Source: Sinorhizobium sojae CCBAU 05684
GTDB lineage: Bacteria > Pseudomonadota > Alphaproteobacteria > Rhizobiales > Rhizobiaceae
Direction: 5' to 3'
Assembly (NCBI RefSeq): GCF_002288525.1
Contig: NZ_CP023067.1
Coordinates: 1,364,001 to 1,428,000 of the forward strand
Length of the DNA: 64,000 nt
Positions 8,973 through 16,470 of the stretch are shown one piece after another. Made by a program: the position numbers and the translations under genes. Under the pieces are notes generated by a model. That model was not told the DNA's origin. It was given only the letters and a program-made list of their open reading frames with translations, and made no database searches. How positions within the stretch are numbered: the stretch's first letter is position 1; each line of letters starts with the position of its first letter.

Positions 8973-9278
8973 ATGTCCGCGAAGATCTATCGTCCCGCCA
9001 AGACAGCCATGCAGTCCGGCAAGGCCAAGACGCATCTGTGGGTGCTGGAGTTCGATCAGGAAGTTGCGCGCACGATCGATCCCATCATGGGCTATACGAG
9101 TTCGCGCGATACCCGGCAGCAATTGCGCCTGACCTTCGAAACCGCCGAGCAGGCCATCGCCTATGCCGAGCGCAACGGCATCGAATACCGCGTGATAGCG
9201 CCGAAGGACTCGACGCGCAAGAATGTGTCCTATTCGGACAATTTCCGTTTCAACCGGATGCAGCCCTGGACCCATTGA
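8973..9278 (+). CDS. NADH dehydrogenase accessory subunit, NDUFS4 type (ETC complex I subunit)
   Basis: The 101-residue protein begins SAKIYRPAKTAMQSGKAKTH and contains WVLEFDQE, MGYTSSRDTRQQLRLTF and a C-terminal NFRFNRMQPWTH, the pattern of the alphaproteobacterial homologue of the 18-kDa mitochondrial subunit NDUFS4. In mitochondria this stabilises the NADH-binding module of complex I. The gene stands apart from any nuo operon, as usual. The longer open frame (from 8850) is Arg-rich and not family-like, so the ATG at 8973 is chosen. Confidence 0.9.
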   Translation: MSAKIYRPAKTAMQSGKAKTHLWVLEFDQEVARTIDPIMGYTSSRDTRQQLRLTFETAEQAIAYAERNGIEYRVIAPKDSTRKNVSYSDNFRFNRMQPWTH

Positions 9279-9313
9279 GGTCCTACGGCCAATCCGGCGG
9301 GCGCTTGCCCAAC

Positions 9314-9390
<77 letters not shown>

Positions 9391-9456
9391 AACACTTCAG
9401 GCACTTAGCAGACGTTTTAACCTGCTAGACCCCGTTTACAGCATTTCCGATGCCGT

Positions 9457-9830
9457 TTACAGAATCCATTCCCTAGATGTTCTTTTCATCCGCAAAATAA
9501 CCGCATCGCTGGTCTGCTGATCGGTCGCCAAATAGTGCTTCTCAAGCACTCTTCCCACCTCGGCAATCGAGTGCCCGGTGATCGATCCGATTTGCTCTGT
9601 CGTCGATCCTTCCCGGCGCCGCTCGGTAATGAACGTCCCGCGCAGACCGTGGAACGTCACGCCCCCGATATTCAATTTGGCGCATTCTTTCCCCCACGAT
9701 GTTTTGAACCCGTCCTTCGTCCACGGCCGGCCGTCTTCGGGCCGCCGCGCCAGGCATAATAGTGCACGCGAACCTCTCCGTTCGCCAGCCGGCGCTTGAC
9801 CTTATGAATCCCTTTGACCTTCACGAGCAC
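9457..9830 (-). pseudogene. Tyrosine recombinase (integrase) remnant with internal deletion
   Basis: Two family segments survive. From a GTG at 9830 the frame reads KVKGIHKVKRRLANGEVRVH then YYAWRGGP, a typical rhizobial phage-integrase N-terminus. It then runs directly, in another frame, into the catalytic C-terminus: DGRPWTKDGFKTSWGKECAK, FHGLRGTFITERR (the HxLR box), TGHS and KHYLA with the nucleophile Tyr, to a TAA at 9457. About 130 of the usual 350-400 residues remain, so most of the core-binding and catalytic N-terminal part is deleted and the junction is out of frame. It cannot be active. Confidence 0.8.
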
Positions 9831-10004
9831 GTTCCCGATCTCTCCACGACTGCCATTCGGCCAATGACGTGAAGTCTTCCGGTTTCAGGTCAACCGTTGC
9901 CGGCTTGTGGGATATTTTGGATATCGGGCGAAACCCCGACGCGCCGGCCGTTGATTTCGATCCAGACCGTGCCTCCCTTGGCTTTGGCGACATCTGCCAT
10001 GCGC
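9802..10004 (-). pseudogene. Frameshifted small ORF partnered with the integrase
   Basis: From an ATG at 10004 the frame reads MADVAKAKGGTVWIEINGRR then VGVSPDI and stops early near 9895. A second frame carries on ISHKPATVDLKPEDF, SLAEWQSWRDRERAREGQRD to a TAA at 9802. Together they would make a hydrophilic protein of about 66 residues overlapping the integrase start, the place of an accessory (possibly excisionase-like) gene. The shift lies in the region of repeated ATATCC at about 9915. The function is a positional inference only. Confidence 0.5.
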
Positions 10005-10026
10005 TAGGTCCGCGGCTTTTACAAGA

Positions 10027-10395
10027 GTGGGCGCCGTCATCCTTCACCTCGCGTTGCGGCTTCTCGCTCCATCATCATTGCTTTTCCGATCGCCAGCAGG
10101 ATTTCGATATGCTCATCGGCCTCGGGAGTTTCCCGACGAGAGATTCAGCGGTGGCACGGACATCGTCCGGGAGGGCGTACTACTCGCATGTGGCATCGCC
10201 CTCGCGGCGCCGACGGCCTACGACACCGAGTGCCTCCAATCCGCAAAGCTCCTCCATCAACTGTCGGCCGGCCAGTGCTGCTGGCCTCTCAACAATGGCG
10301 GTCCGTACCTGTTCTGTGCGGCGGAAACGACGGGCCGCTACTGCCGTAGCCACCATGCAAGATCATTGCTGAAGACGAACGAGGTGCAAGGATGA
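10027..10395 (+). pseudogene. GcrA-like C-terminal remnant upstream of the NusG-like gene
   Basis: The open frame ends QLSAGQCCWPLNNGGPYLFC then ETTGRYCRSHHA. This is the zinc-type Cys/His pattern (C-WP-...-FC...YC..HH) seen at the C-terminus of GcrA cell-cycle regulators and their phage relatives. The N-terminal half does not resemble the GcrA helix-turn-helix and lacks a good ribosome site, so the gene looks truncated or rearranged. Its TGA overlaps the ATG of the next gene (ATGA), so the reading frame at the end is original. An adjacent frame near 10060 reads SIIIAFPIASR, reminiscent of the DUF6074 start. Confidence 0.45.
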
Positions 10396-10928
10396 GAAGA
10401 TCACGTTGGTATGCGATCAGGGTGGCCCCTGGCTATCAGCGTATGGCGGCCGCGGACGATCGCCTGCCTGAGAGCCGGCAGATGGAATCAATCGTCGAGC
10501 GCAACTGCCGCAAGGACGGTTTCGACATCTTCATGCCGTCGTTCTACACCGAGTTGAGGCATCACCGGACGAAACAGATCGTCCAGAAGCGTTTCCCGTT
10601 CCTGGTCGGCTATGCCTTCGTGAATCTGCCCAGGTTGAACTTCGAGGAGCCGTGTCGACGGTGTCGTCTGATTCCTCCGCGGCGGCGCAAATTACGGACC
10701 GCTCGAGTTCCCGGATGCGACCATCGAAGCCTTTACTTCGCCACTTCGCCGAGCATGAGCGCCGGCAGGCCTTCCTCTATGAGCGGCACTGCCGAAAGGA
10801 GAACGAGCGGCACGAGCAAATCCACCACCTGCGCGGCCAGTTCCGCAAGATCCTGCCGAAGGGCAGGAAAGCGCGCGTCTCGATGGTCGGCCAGGTGGAA
10901 AAAAGCGATAGATTCTCTATGCCCTTAG
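10392..10928 (+). pseudogene. NusG N-terminal-like (RfaH/LoaP-type) antitermination protein, frameshifted
   Basis: Residues 1-84 read well as the NGN domain of rhizobial NusG-like proteins (SRWYAIRVAPGYQRMAAADD, HHRTKQIVQKRFPFLVGYAF). After FEEP the frame is lost. Continuing family sequence appears in other frames: GGANYGPLEFPDATIEAF preceded by an in-frame TGA, then FAEHERRQAFLYERHCRKEN up to KGRKARVSMVGQVEK. The end returns to the first frame (KKAIDSLCP) at an A-run near 10901. At least three indels and one stop codon make it non-functional. Intact relatives modulate transcription elongation in phages and mobile elements. Confidence 0.7.
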
Positions 10929-11090
10929 ATCAAAGATCGGGTGCAGAAAATCCTTTTTTCCTGCAGGGATTTGCGGTTGTTCAGTTGCGGACCTCAAGTA
11001 GGGAACACGCGCCGGACCGCTGCCGAAGATTCACACTCGGCGCATAGGAGAAATGCGCCGTTTTTTCAATAGCTCTAAGCTGATCAGCCT

Positions 11091-11267
11091 TTATCGCACC
11101 TGGGTCTGCGCGGCAGGCAAGTAGACCTTGGTAGCGACATGCTGCCCACTGGATCTGCCGGCCGCCAAGTAGGCCGATATCGCTAGAACCGAGAGCAACA
11201 GAATGCTCACCGGCAGAAGCGCTGAACCGTGATGATCAGGTTCCTGAAAATGTTTTCGAGCCGTCAT
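11091..11267 (-). CDS. Small single-pass membrane protein
   Basis: A 58-residue product from the ATG at 11267, chosen because GGAG lies seven bases before it; an ATG four codons upstream has none. One hydrophobic helix (ALLPVSILLLSVLAISAYLA, about residues 17-36) is flanked by a polar N-terminus and a basic tail. No family is recognised. It stands alone after the NusG-like remnant. Confidence 0.45.
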   Translation of the reverse strand: MTARKHFQEPDHHGSALLPVSILLLSVLAISAYLAAGRSSGQHVATKVYLPAAQTQVR

Positions 11268-11607
11268 GGCCAACTCCATGTACACATGGACCACGAGCAC
11301 CCCTGCGGACCGGCGCCCGCAAGGCGGTCTGGCTGTTAAAATGAATTGTGTTTTGCAATGAGTTGGCATTGTACCATGATCAACGGCGCATTGCGCGAGA
11401 CCGTAGGTGGTACGGTAGCTATCCGCCACACTGCGTTCGGTGTCCGTTCGTAGCTATTTCAGGCAGTCACCCGTCACTTCCGCAGGCAGGGCAACTGGTA
11501 AGCCCCCTGGCACACAAAGACCGGGTGCGCGTCAAGCGCGGTGGGCGAACTCCGACCGGCCAAATGCAGATAGACCCTGCTGGGCAAGCGCAACCACCCG
11601 ATGACCG
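11268..11607. other. Stretch without a recognised gene
   Basis: Contains the likely promoter side of the small membrane protein. No convincing open frame, EcfG promoter, tRNA or repeat was seen; the overlapping plus-strand frames have neither ribosome sites nor protein-like composition. Confidence 0.4.
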
Positions 11608-11940
11608 TCATCTATGCGGAGGGGGATCGCCTTCAGGCTTGGTCGGCTTCACAAGCGAAATGACCCGCGGCTTAGATGGCGCGTCTAGCCATTCGATCCA
11701 CTTGTCCCTTTCCTCGATCGTGTCGAAGAACCGCCAAAGCTTGTACTCTTCTTCGGTGGTCTCCAGCATCTCGCCGATGGACACGAGCTCTAGAGGTAGA
11801 GTCACCTCGTTGCCGTCGAAGCGAACGAAATAGAGCCCTTCGGCAGCGAGACGGATCACTTGACCGGTGGCATAACTTCCGTCGGGGTCGTCGACCGTGA
11901 AGTACATGCCGGTCAAAGTTTCAAAAACGTTGTGGTTCAT
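11608..11940 (-). CDS. Hypothetical protein, acidic, 110 residues
   Basis: From the ATG at 11940 the product begins MNHNVFETLTGMYFTVDDPD and contains GQVIRLAAEGLYFVRFDGNE and EEYKLWRFFDTIEERDKWIE. It is soluble, with an SH3-like beta pattern in the first half and a charged helix in the second. No signal peptide or membrane segment. An ATG seven codons upstream (11961) is an alternative; neither has a strong ribosome site. I do not recognise the family, but composition and codon use look real. Confidence 0.6.
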   Translation of the reverse strand: MNHNVFETLTGMYFTVDDPDGSYATGQVIRLAAEGLYFVRFDGNEVTLPLELVSIGEMLETTEEEYKLWRFFDTIEERDKWIEWLDAPSKPRVISLVKPTKPEGDPPPHR

Positions 11941-11961
11941 CGATTTCGAATGCCATTTCAA

Positions 11962-12352
11962 GAATACAGGGCATGAGGTTTACGCAAGCGTTGCCCAAAG
12001 GCAAGGCGATTAATGATGCCATTTCGTGCAGGCAACGCCGCGAGATTCTTACGATCGGCTTCTGATCTTCTCTCTCAGTGCCGGCGTAGAGCAGCCCGAT
12101 AGCTCTCCAGCCTCAAAGACCACCCGATAAACCGCCGTCTACGCGTTAGGTTGGTCGCCTTCATAACTAGCCGCGAGTGCACAAGCCTATCAGTTTCATT
12201 GAGATTTGTTCCGGCGTTCCAGCGAGAGGCATGGCTTCGCCCAGAATCCGGTAGCAAGTTTCAAGATCATTCTCCTTTGAGTGCACCGCAGCGCTGAGGA
12301 CGATGAACCCCACTAAAATCGAGGCGGCCAAGATCCGTCGTTTGTTGCACGG
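11962..12352. other. Stretch without a recognised gene
   Basis: No convincing gene. A short minus-strand frame (12075-12257) is Arg-rich with no ribosome site. Two GGAAC motifs on the minus strand (12208-12220) lack a CGTT partner at the EcfG spacing. Confidence 0.35.
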
Positions 12353-12524
12353 TCATTTATATTGTTGTCCGTTTACGCGGCCAACTTCTTTAAGCCAGAA
12401 CGCGTCGGCTTCGGCTTGGCTGCGAAAAGGACTCTCTTGCCGAGGAATGCCATCGGCATTCAATGTGACCACCACCCAATACTCGCCGCGCTGTTCGTTC
12501 CCCCCAGACGGCTTGGGCTCCGAA
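12353..12524 (-). pseudogene. Small protein remnant without a start codon
   Basis: The minus strand reads NEQRGEYWVVVTLNADGIPR, then QESPFRSQAEADAFWLKEVG to a TGA at 12353, a protein-like mix with a beta-hairpin and a helix. The frame is closed upstream by a TGA at about 12522 and contains no ATG. The first possible starts are the GTG codons in the VVV run, without a ribosome site. It looks like the tail of a small gene that lost its 5' end, or a product starting at an unusual codon. Confidence 0.35.
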
Positions 12525-12713
12525 CTCGCTCACTCTTCCTCCATAAGTTGGCTATCCCCATAGGGGAGATCTATCACAAATCGGAAACTTTTCCCTCTGT
12601 TCGCTTGCCGTAGCCTCTCCAGGGGCCGCACTGATGGGCCGGGGAATCAGGGCGTCTGACGCGGCGGGTCAGGCGGCTTGCATCTGTCCCAAGTGGTCGA
12701 TGTGGCGAGCACC

Positions 12714-12738
12714 GGAACTTTGCAGCCGCAACCTCGTT
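12714..12738 (+). promoter_or_regulatory. EcfG-type stress promoter
   Basis: GGAAC, 16 bases, CGTT: an exact match to the alphaproteobacterial EcfG (RpoE2) consensus, ending 26 bases before the ATG of the 77-residue protein gene at 12765. Confidence 0.75.
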
Positions 12739-12764
12739 AAATCCGCCGTCGGGAGGATTTGCGC

Positions 12765-12998
12765 ATGCCGCCGCCGAAAGAGATGGCTTACGTCTTGACG
12801 ACTCTGCCCTTGAGGACAGGCACCTACGTGCCTGATGATCTCCTTGAGGATTGGTTTGCGCCGGGCGCGGGGATGGACCCGCCTTCGCAAGCAGCTCTGG
12901 CCGAAGCCACTTCCTACGGGCAGCAGTTCGAGTGCGAATTCAAGCACTACCCCGAGCGCAAGGAAGGCGTTTTCTGGAAGTGGGTGCCGGCGATCTGA
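12765..12998 (+). CDS. Hypothetical stress-promoter protein, 77 residues
   Basis: Starts at an ATG preceded by GGGAGGA at seven bases. The product (PPPKEMAYVLTTLPLRTGTY, VPDDLLEDWFAPGAGMDPPS, KHYPERKEGVFWKWVPAI) is soluble with aromatic residues near the C-terminus. No family is recognised. It has an exact EcfG promoter, so induction in general stress or stationary phase is likely. Confidence 0.75.
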   Translation: MPPPKEMAYVLTTLPLRTGTYVPDDLLEDWFAPGAGMDPPSQAALAEATSYGQQFECEFKHYPERKEGVFWKWVPAI

Positions 12999-13043
12999 AT
13001 GGACGCGAAAGTTCCCGCTGTATGATGCCCGCACCCAATCGCC

Positions 13044-13226
13044 TCACATTGGCACTCCGGTGACCGGATTGACCTCGGGCTTTTCGCTACTGTCCTTGGC
13101 GTGAGGAGGCTGCACGACCGGAGGCGCGATCGAACGCTTGTCGGCATCCTTCCTTCGGTCCGCCGGCGGATGGACGTCCTTGGGGCTCGCCTGCTCGGGG
13201 CCGGCATTGGTGTTTTTCGTGGCCAT
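13044..13226 (-). CDS. Small hydrophilic protein, 60 residues
   Basis: The ATG at 13226 follows AAGGAG at seven bases, a strong site. The product (ATKNTNAGPEQASPKDVHPP, ending SSEKPEVNPVTGVPM) is rich in Lys, Pro and Asp and probably disordered, without a signal or membrane segment. Function unknown. No EcfG motif was found upstream. Confidence 0.65.
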   Translation of the reverse strand: MATKNTNAGPEQASPKDVHPPADRRKDADKRSIAPPVVQPPHAKDSSEKPEVNPVTGVPM

Positions 13227-13329
13227 TCTCGTTCTCCTTCCGAAGTAGAACGAGAAAGGGCACCTGTATGTTTCGCCGATTTGATGAACATGCAGCGATG
13301 CGCCCTCGGGGCAGGCGGGCGCTGCAAGG

Positions 13330-13602
13330 TCACTCCTCTTGCTCCTTCCTGGAAGGTGACCGGCGCTCGAGCAATTGTCGGAAGATGTCCGCCTGCTTCT
13401 CGGCGGCGATGCGGATCGCGGCCAGGTGGTCGAGCATCGCGCCGAAGGCGACCAGAAGCAGACCGCCGGCGATTGCCGGAACGACCCAGGGGAGGATTGC
13501 GATGAGGTTGCCGGCATCGGGCGCGGGGACCAGCGTCATCGCCATGAGCAGAATCGTGCCGATCGTGATCGCACCGCCCAGGAACTCGAGAAATTTGCCC
13601 AT
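13330..13602 (-). CDS. Small membrane protein with two helices, 90 residues
   Basis: Two hydrophobic segments, about residues 8-26 (LGGAITIGTILLMAMTLV) and 33-54 (NLIAILPWVVPAIAGGLLLV), are followed by a charged C-terminal helix (IRIAAEKQADIFRQLLERR). GGAGG lies directly before the ATG, which is unusually close. Family unknown. Confidence 0.6.
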   Translation of the reverse strand: MGKFLEFLGGAITIGTILLMAMTLVPAPDAGNLIAILPWVVPAIAGGLLLVAFGAMLDHLAAIRIAAEKQADIFRQLLERRSPSRKEQEE

Positions 13603-13663
13603 CCTCCATCCCCTTGATCAAGCTAAACTACTGCAAGTCGCGCAAACAGTGCGACGCGCTTAC

Positions 13664-13803
13664 CGCATCGGCCCGAACATCGTACCCGATTCTCGGAAAG
13701 CTCGATGCGCAGAGTCAAAGAGTTACAGCGGCCTTTGTGCGTCTGAACAGGTGCGCGGCGCTGTAGCGTCCCTTGTGCTTCCTGAAGGACGCACGGCGAC
13801 GTA
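13664..13803 (+). repeat. RIME-like intergenic element with doubled tail
   Basis: The head CGCATCGGCCCGAACATCG...CTCGATGCG (13664-13709) is a palindrome around GATT. It is followed by a tail palindrome GTTACAGCGGCC...GGCGCTGTA (about 13722-13765) and a second tail copy (13762-13803). Same family as elements at 13953, 44158, 48272, 53091, 57552 and 60970. With no coding sequence it accounts for most of the 350-bp gap between 13603 and 13952. Confidence 0.7.
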
Positions 13804-13952
13804 GTCCGATCCAAAGATAGGAACATGGCGCAATCGACAGCGCTCAGCAATCTTGGGCGCTGACATTTCGCGTGACGCTCCAGGGCGGCGATCGTTTGCA
13901 GGTGGGAGCCCCGGCATTGGCCGGAGTTTGGGAGCGAAAGCGCCAGTCGCGG

Positions 13953-14035
13953 TTACAGCGCCGCGCGTCTTTTCAGACGCGCGTAGGTCGCTGTAGCGTC
14001 GAGCTTTCCGAATATCGGCTTTGGGCCGATGCGCT
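13953..14035 (-). repeat. RIME-like element, inverted copy
   Basis: Tail palindrome TTACAGCGCCGCGCGTC...GTCGCTGTA followed by the head half GAGCTTTCCGAATATCGG...CCGATGCGC, in reverse orientation to the copy at 13664. It touches the stop codon of the outer membrane protein gene and may act as its terminator or 3' stabiliser. Confidence 0.65.
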
Positions 14036-14681
14036 AGAACCTCACACCGACACCGACCGTGAACTGGTGCTGGTCGAGATCGACGTCGAAGCCGCCGATA
14101 TCCTTTTCGCCATAGTCGTTGTAGCGATACTCTGCGCGGCCGAACATGCTGTCGGTGAAGGTGTAGTCTATGCCGCCGCCGATGGTCCAGCCGTTGAAGG
14201 TCTCCTTCTCCTTCGGTGCCCCGTCAACGTCGACAAAGCCGCGCGTCACGGCCCAGCCGCCGGTCGCATAGAGAAGAGCCCTGTCGTTGAACGCGTAGCC
14301 GACCCGCCCGCGCACCGATCCGGAGACATCGGTGCCGGCCTCGGCGCTCGTGCCGAATAGGGTAAAGCTCTCATCGTTCCAATTGTAGCTGACGTCTCCC
14401 TCGACGCCGACGACCCAATCGCCCATCTGGTGGTTGTAGCCGGCAAAGGCACCGAAAATGCCGCCATTGAAATCTTCCGAAACGCTGTCGCCGGGAACGC
14501 TGAGATCGCCGTCGAGCCATCCGCCCCCGCCCTGAAGACCGACATAACCCCCCGTCCAGACGAAGGTTGGCACCGTCTCGACGACCGGAGCAGGCGCTGG
14601 CGTTTCTATGATATCCGCCGCATGAGACGTGCCCGCGACAACAGCAGCGCCAAACATGGCAACAAGCACATTTCTGATCAT
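14034..14681 (-). CDS. Outer membrane beta-barrel protein (Omp25/Omp31-like)
   Basis: From the ATG at 14681 (AGGAGAC at eight bases) the product has 215 residues. A Sec signal peptide ends GTSHAADI (about residue 22), followed by a Pro-rich linker and an eight-strand-type barrel: TFVWTGGYVGLQGGGGWLDG, GGIFGAFAGYNHQMGDWVVG, GWTIGGGIDYTFTDSMFGRA, and C-terminal QFTVGVGVRF ending in Phe as outer membrane proteins do. Omp25/Omp31 relatives are abundant surface porin-like proteins in Rhizobiales. The longer open frame to 14753 is rejected because it puts residues before the signal peptide. Confidence 0.9.
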   Translation of the reverse strand: MIRNVLVAMFGAAVVAGTSHAADIIETPAPAPVVETVPTFVWTGGYVGLQGGGGWLDGDLSVPGDSVSEDFNGGIFGAFAGYNHQMGDWVVGVEGDVSYNWNDESFTLFGTSAEAGTDVSGSVRGRVGYAFNDRALLYATGGWAVTRGFVDVDGAPKEKETFNGWTIGGGIDYTFTDSMFGRAEYRYNDYGEKDIGGFDVDLDQHQFTVGVGVRF

Positions 14682-14777
14682 CACAGATGTCTCCTGTCGT
14701 CCGGCTCCGAAGAATAACAACTGTAGAACGGCGAGTCTGCCAAAAACCGTCACCGGGGCGAATCACTTGTCTTCGCA

Positions 14778-14815
14778 TTAAAAAAATCGGGCCGGCTAAT
14801 GGGATGGCCGGCCCG
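14778..14815 (-). terminator. Strong minus-strand terminator with no minus-strand gene before it
   Basis: Stem CGGGCCGGC/GCCGGCCCG with an approximately 10-base loop, followed on the minus strand by seven T residues (plus-strand A-run 14780-14786). The only gene close upstream on that strand would have to lie between 14816 and the divergent regulator at 14946, where no protein gene is visible. Confidence 0.65.
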
Positions 14816-14890
14816 TCCCGGCAGATGTGCGGAGAGGGGAACGTCTCTCGGCAGGCCGAATGGCCCGCGAAGGAGATCGATTGCCCACCG
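14778..14890 (-). ncRNA. Candidate small RNA ending at the orphan terminator
   Basis: Between the regulator gene and the terminator the minus strand can fold into two further short hairpins (GGCC-ATTC-GGCC, and GAGA...TCTC with a CGTTCCCC loop). A weak TTGAAA/TATCGG pair lies just upstream (about 14884-14912). The start is estimated, not seen. Alternatively the terminator belongs to a lost gene. Confidence 0.25.
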
Positions 14891-14914
14891 ATAATGCCCT
14901 AAGAGCGCTTTTCA

Positions 14915-14946
14915 AGTTGACATAACCCGTAAGCAATTTGACATTA
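14915..14946 (+). promoter_or_regulatory. Direct repeat before the GlxA-type regulator, likely operator
   Basis: AGTTGACATAA (14915-14925) and ATTTGACATTA (14936-14946) match at 9 of 11 positions and are 21 bases apart, two helical turns, the geometry of AraC-family operators. The second copy runs onto the first ATG, so binding would block transcription or initiation there. Confidence 0.45.
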
Positions 14947-15941
14947 TGCGCATGGCTGCAAAAGCGGAAAGGGCATCTGCCATCGAGATCGTGGTGGTCA
15001 TTCTGCCCGAATCCTCGATCATGTCGCTCGCCTCCGTCCTGGATCCGATGCGCGCCGCCAATCGCGTGGCCGGCCGCCAGGTCTTCAGGTGGCGCCTCTT
15101 GTCCGGCGATGGTCAGGCGGCGATGCTCACCTGCGGCCTTCCGGTTGCCGTCGACGGTCGTTTCTCCCCTCCGCTCGCAGGCGACGTTCTTCTGGTGATT
15201 GGCGGCTTCAACCTTGAAAGGCATACAGGAAAGCGTTTCTTCGCGACCTTGCAGGAATGTGCCCGCCATTTCGATGTGGTCGCCGGCATCGAGTCCGGCT
15301 GCTGGCTGCTCGGCCGCTCCGGCCTGCTCAACGGCCGCAGGGCGACAGCGCATTGGGAGGAGCTCGAGGACTTCGGCCAGGCCTTTCCGGCGCTGACGGT
15401 GATCGGCGACCGCTTCGTTACGGACGGCAAATATTGGACCTCGGGCGGAGCATCGCCCACTTTCGACATGATGCTGCACCTGATCACCGAAAGGTTGGGG
15501 CCGGCGCTGGCACTCGATGTCGCCAGCATCTTCGTCTACGATCAGATGCACAGCCCGACCGACGTCCAGCCTTTCGTTTCGCTCGGGCGGATCGAGGTGC
15601 GCGACCCTGAACTGGCGGGCGCCATCCGGCTGATGGAACGCACGCTCGAGCGGCCGATGACGGTTGCGGCGCTGGCGCGCCGGCTCGCCATTTCGCAACG
15701 CAAGCTCGAACAGGTCTTCGCGCGCGGGCTTTCGACCAGCCCCGGCGCCTATTATCTGCGGCTGAGATTACAGGTCGCCCACCGCTTGGTGCGGGATTCC
15801 GGCATTCCAATGCGAGATATTGCGCTGCGTTGCGGCTTCGACAGCCTCTCCGCATTCTCGCGGGCCTACCGGCGCGAATATGGCGAAAGCCCGCTCAAGA
15901 TGCGAAGTGCGAACCGCGCCGCGAGCCTTGCGGCGGGGTAG
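14946..15941 (+). CDS. GlxA-family transcriptional regulator (DJ-1/PfpI plus AraC domains)
   Basis: The 331-residue protein has an N-terminal glutamine-amidotransferase-like sensor domain (IEIVVVILPESSIMSLASVL to about residue 190, with GIESGCWLLGRSGLL). A C-terminal AraC/XylS DNA-binding domain has two helix-turn-helix motifs (MTVAALARRLAISQRKLEQV and MRDIALRCGFDSLSAFSRAY). Relatives control catabolism of small nitrogen compounds such as glycine betaine, carnitine or arginine; the ligand here cannot be named. No Shine-Dalgarno is seen at ATG 14946 or 14952. Probably autoregulated through the direct repeat overlapping the start. Confidence 0.88.
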   Translation: MRMAAKAERASAIEIVVVILPESSIMSLASVLDPMRAANRVAGRQVFRWRLLSGDGQAAMLTCGLPVAVDGRFSPPLAGDVLLVIGGFNLERHTGKRFFATLQECARHFDVVAGIESGCWLLGRSGLLNGRRATAHWEELEDFGQAFPALTVIGDRFVTDGKYWTSGGASPTFDMMLHLITERLGPALALDVASIFVYDQMHSPTDVQPFVSLGRIEVRDPELAGAIRLMERTLERPMTVAALARRLAISQRKLEQVFARGLSTSPGAYYLRLRLQVAHRLVRDSGIPMRDIALRCGFDSLSAFSRAYRREYGESPLKMRSANRAASLAAG

Positions 15942-15965
15942 CTGCCGACATTCATAAATCCCCGG

Positions 15966-16271
15966 TCACTTCCGCGCGTGCGACCCGGCATTACCGGCGA
16001 TTGCGCACGCCTCTTCGAATTCCCTTACGGTTTCCTCGGTGTTGTCCTCGGGCAGCACCGCATCGGCCACGTCCTCCGCCGCCGCGGCTTGGCCCTCGTA
16101 GACATAGGACTGGATGTAATAGGCCAGTTCCCCCTTCCACACCTTGCGCCCCTCGATCTGGCGGCAGGCGACCGCAGCTTCGAAATCCGCCTGCAATTCC
16201 TCCATCGTAACCGTTGTCGGAACGACATCCGAAGGTGCCACCAGCGTGGCGATCAGCAGGGCGGTAAACAT
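15966..16271 (-). CDS. Small exported hypothetical protein, 101 residues
   Basis: From the ATG at 16271, preceded by GGAGGAGTCGCA. A hydrophobic start (FTALLIATLVAPSDVVP) suggests export. The mature part is acidic and helical (EELQADFEAAVACRQIEGRK, VADAVLPEDNTEETVREFEE) with two Cys that could form a disulfide. No family is known to me. An exact EcfG promoter precedes it, so it is probably a stress-induced periplasmic protein. Confidence 0.7.
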   Translation of the reverse strand: MFTALLIATLVAPSDVVPTTVTMEELQADFEAAVACRQIEGRKVWKGELAYYIQSYVYEGQAAAAEDVADAVLPEDNTEETVREFEEACAIAGNAGSHARK

Positions 16272-16299
16272 TGCGACTCCTCCGGGGCGACCACCAGGA

Positions 16300-16325
16300 A
16301 ACGGGCGAGCGGTTTCGCTGGTTCC
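16300..16325 (-). promoter_or_regulatory. EcfG-type stress promoter
   Basis: GGAAC (16321-16325 on the minus strand), 17 bases, CGTT (16300-16303), ending 28 bases before the ATG of the 101-residue exported protein. Confidence 0.75.
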
Positions 16326-16470
16326 TAACATAGAGGATGGAATCTCGCTCGGACGGAAGCAGGGATTCGCGATCGGTCGAATTTTGTCGGACGCCGATGT
16401 GTATAGGCCACACTGCAACGGAAAGGGGGCCCCTCGCGAGGCGAAGGGCCCTTATTCTCACGCGTAGTGG

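Noticed and set aside
12208-12220. Two GGAAC motifs on the minus strand
   Set aside because: No CGTT or TT at the needed distance, and no clear gene downstream.
12075-12257. Short Arg-rich minus-strand frame
   Set aside because: No ribosome site, no domain and odd composition; treated as non-coding.
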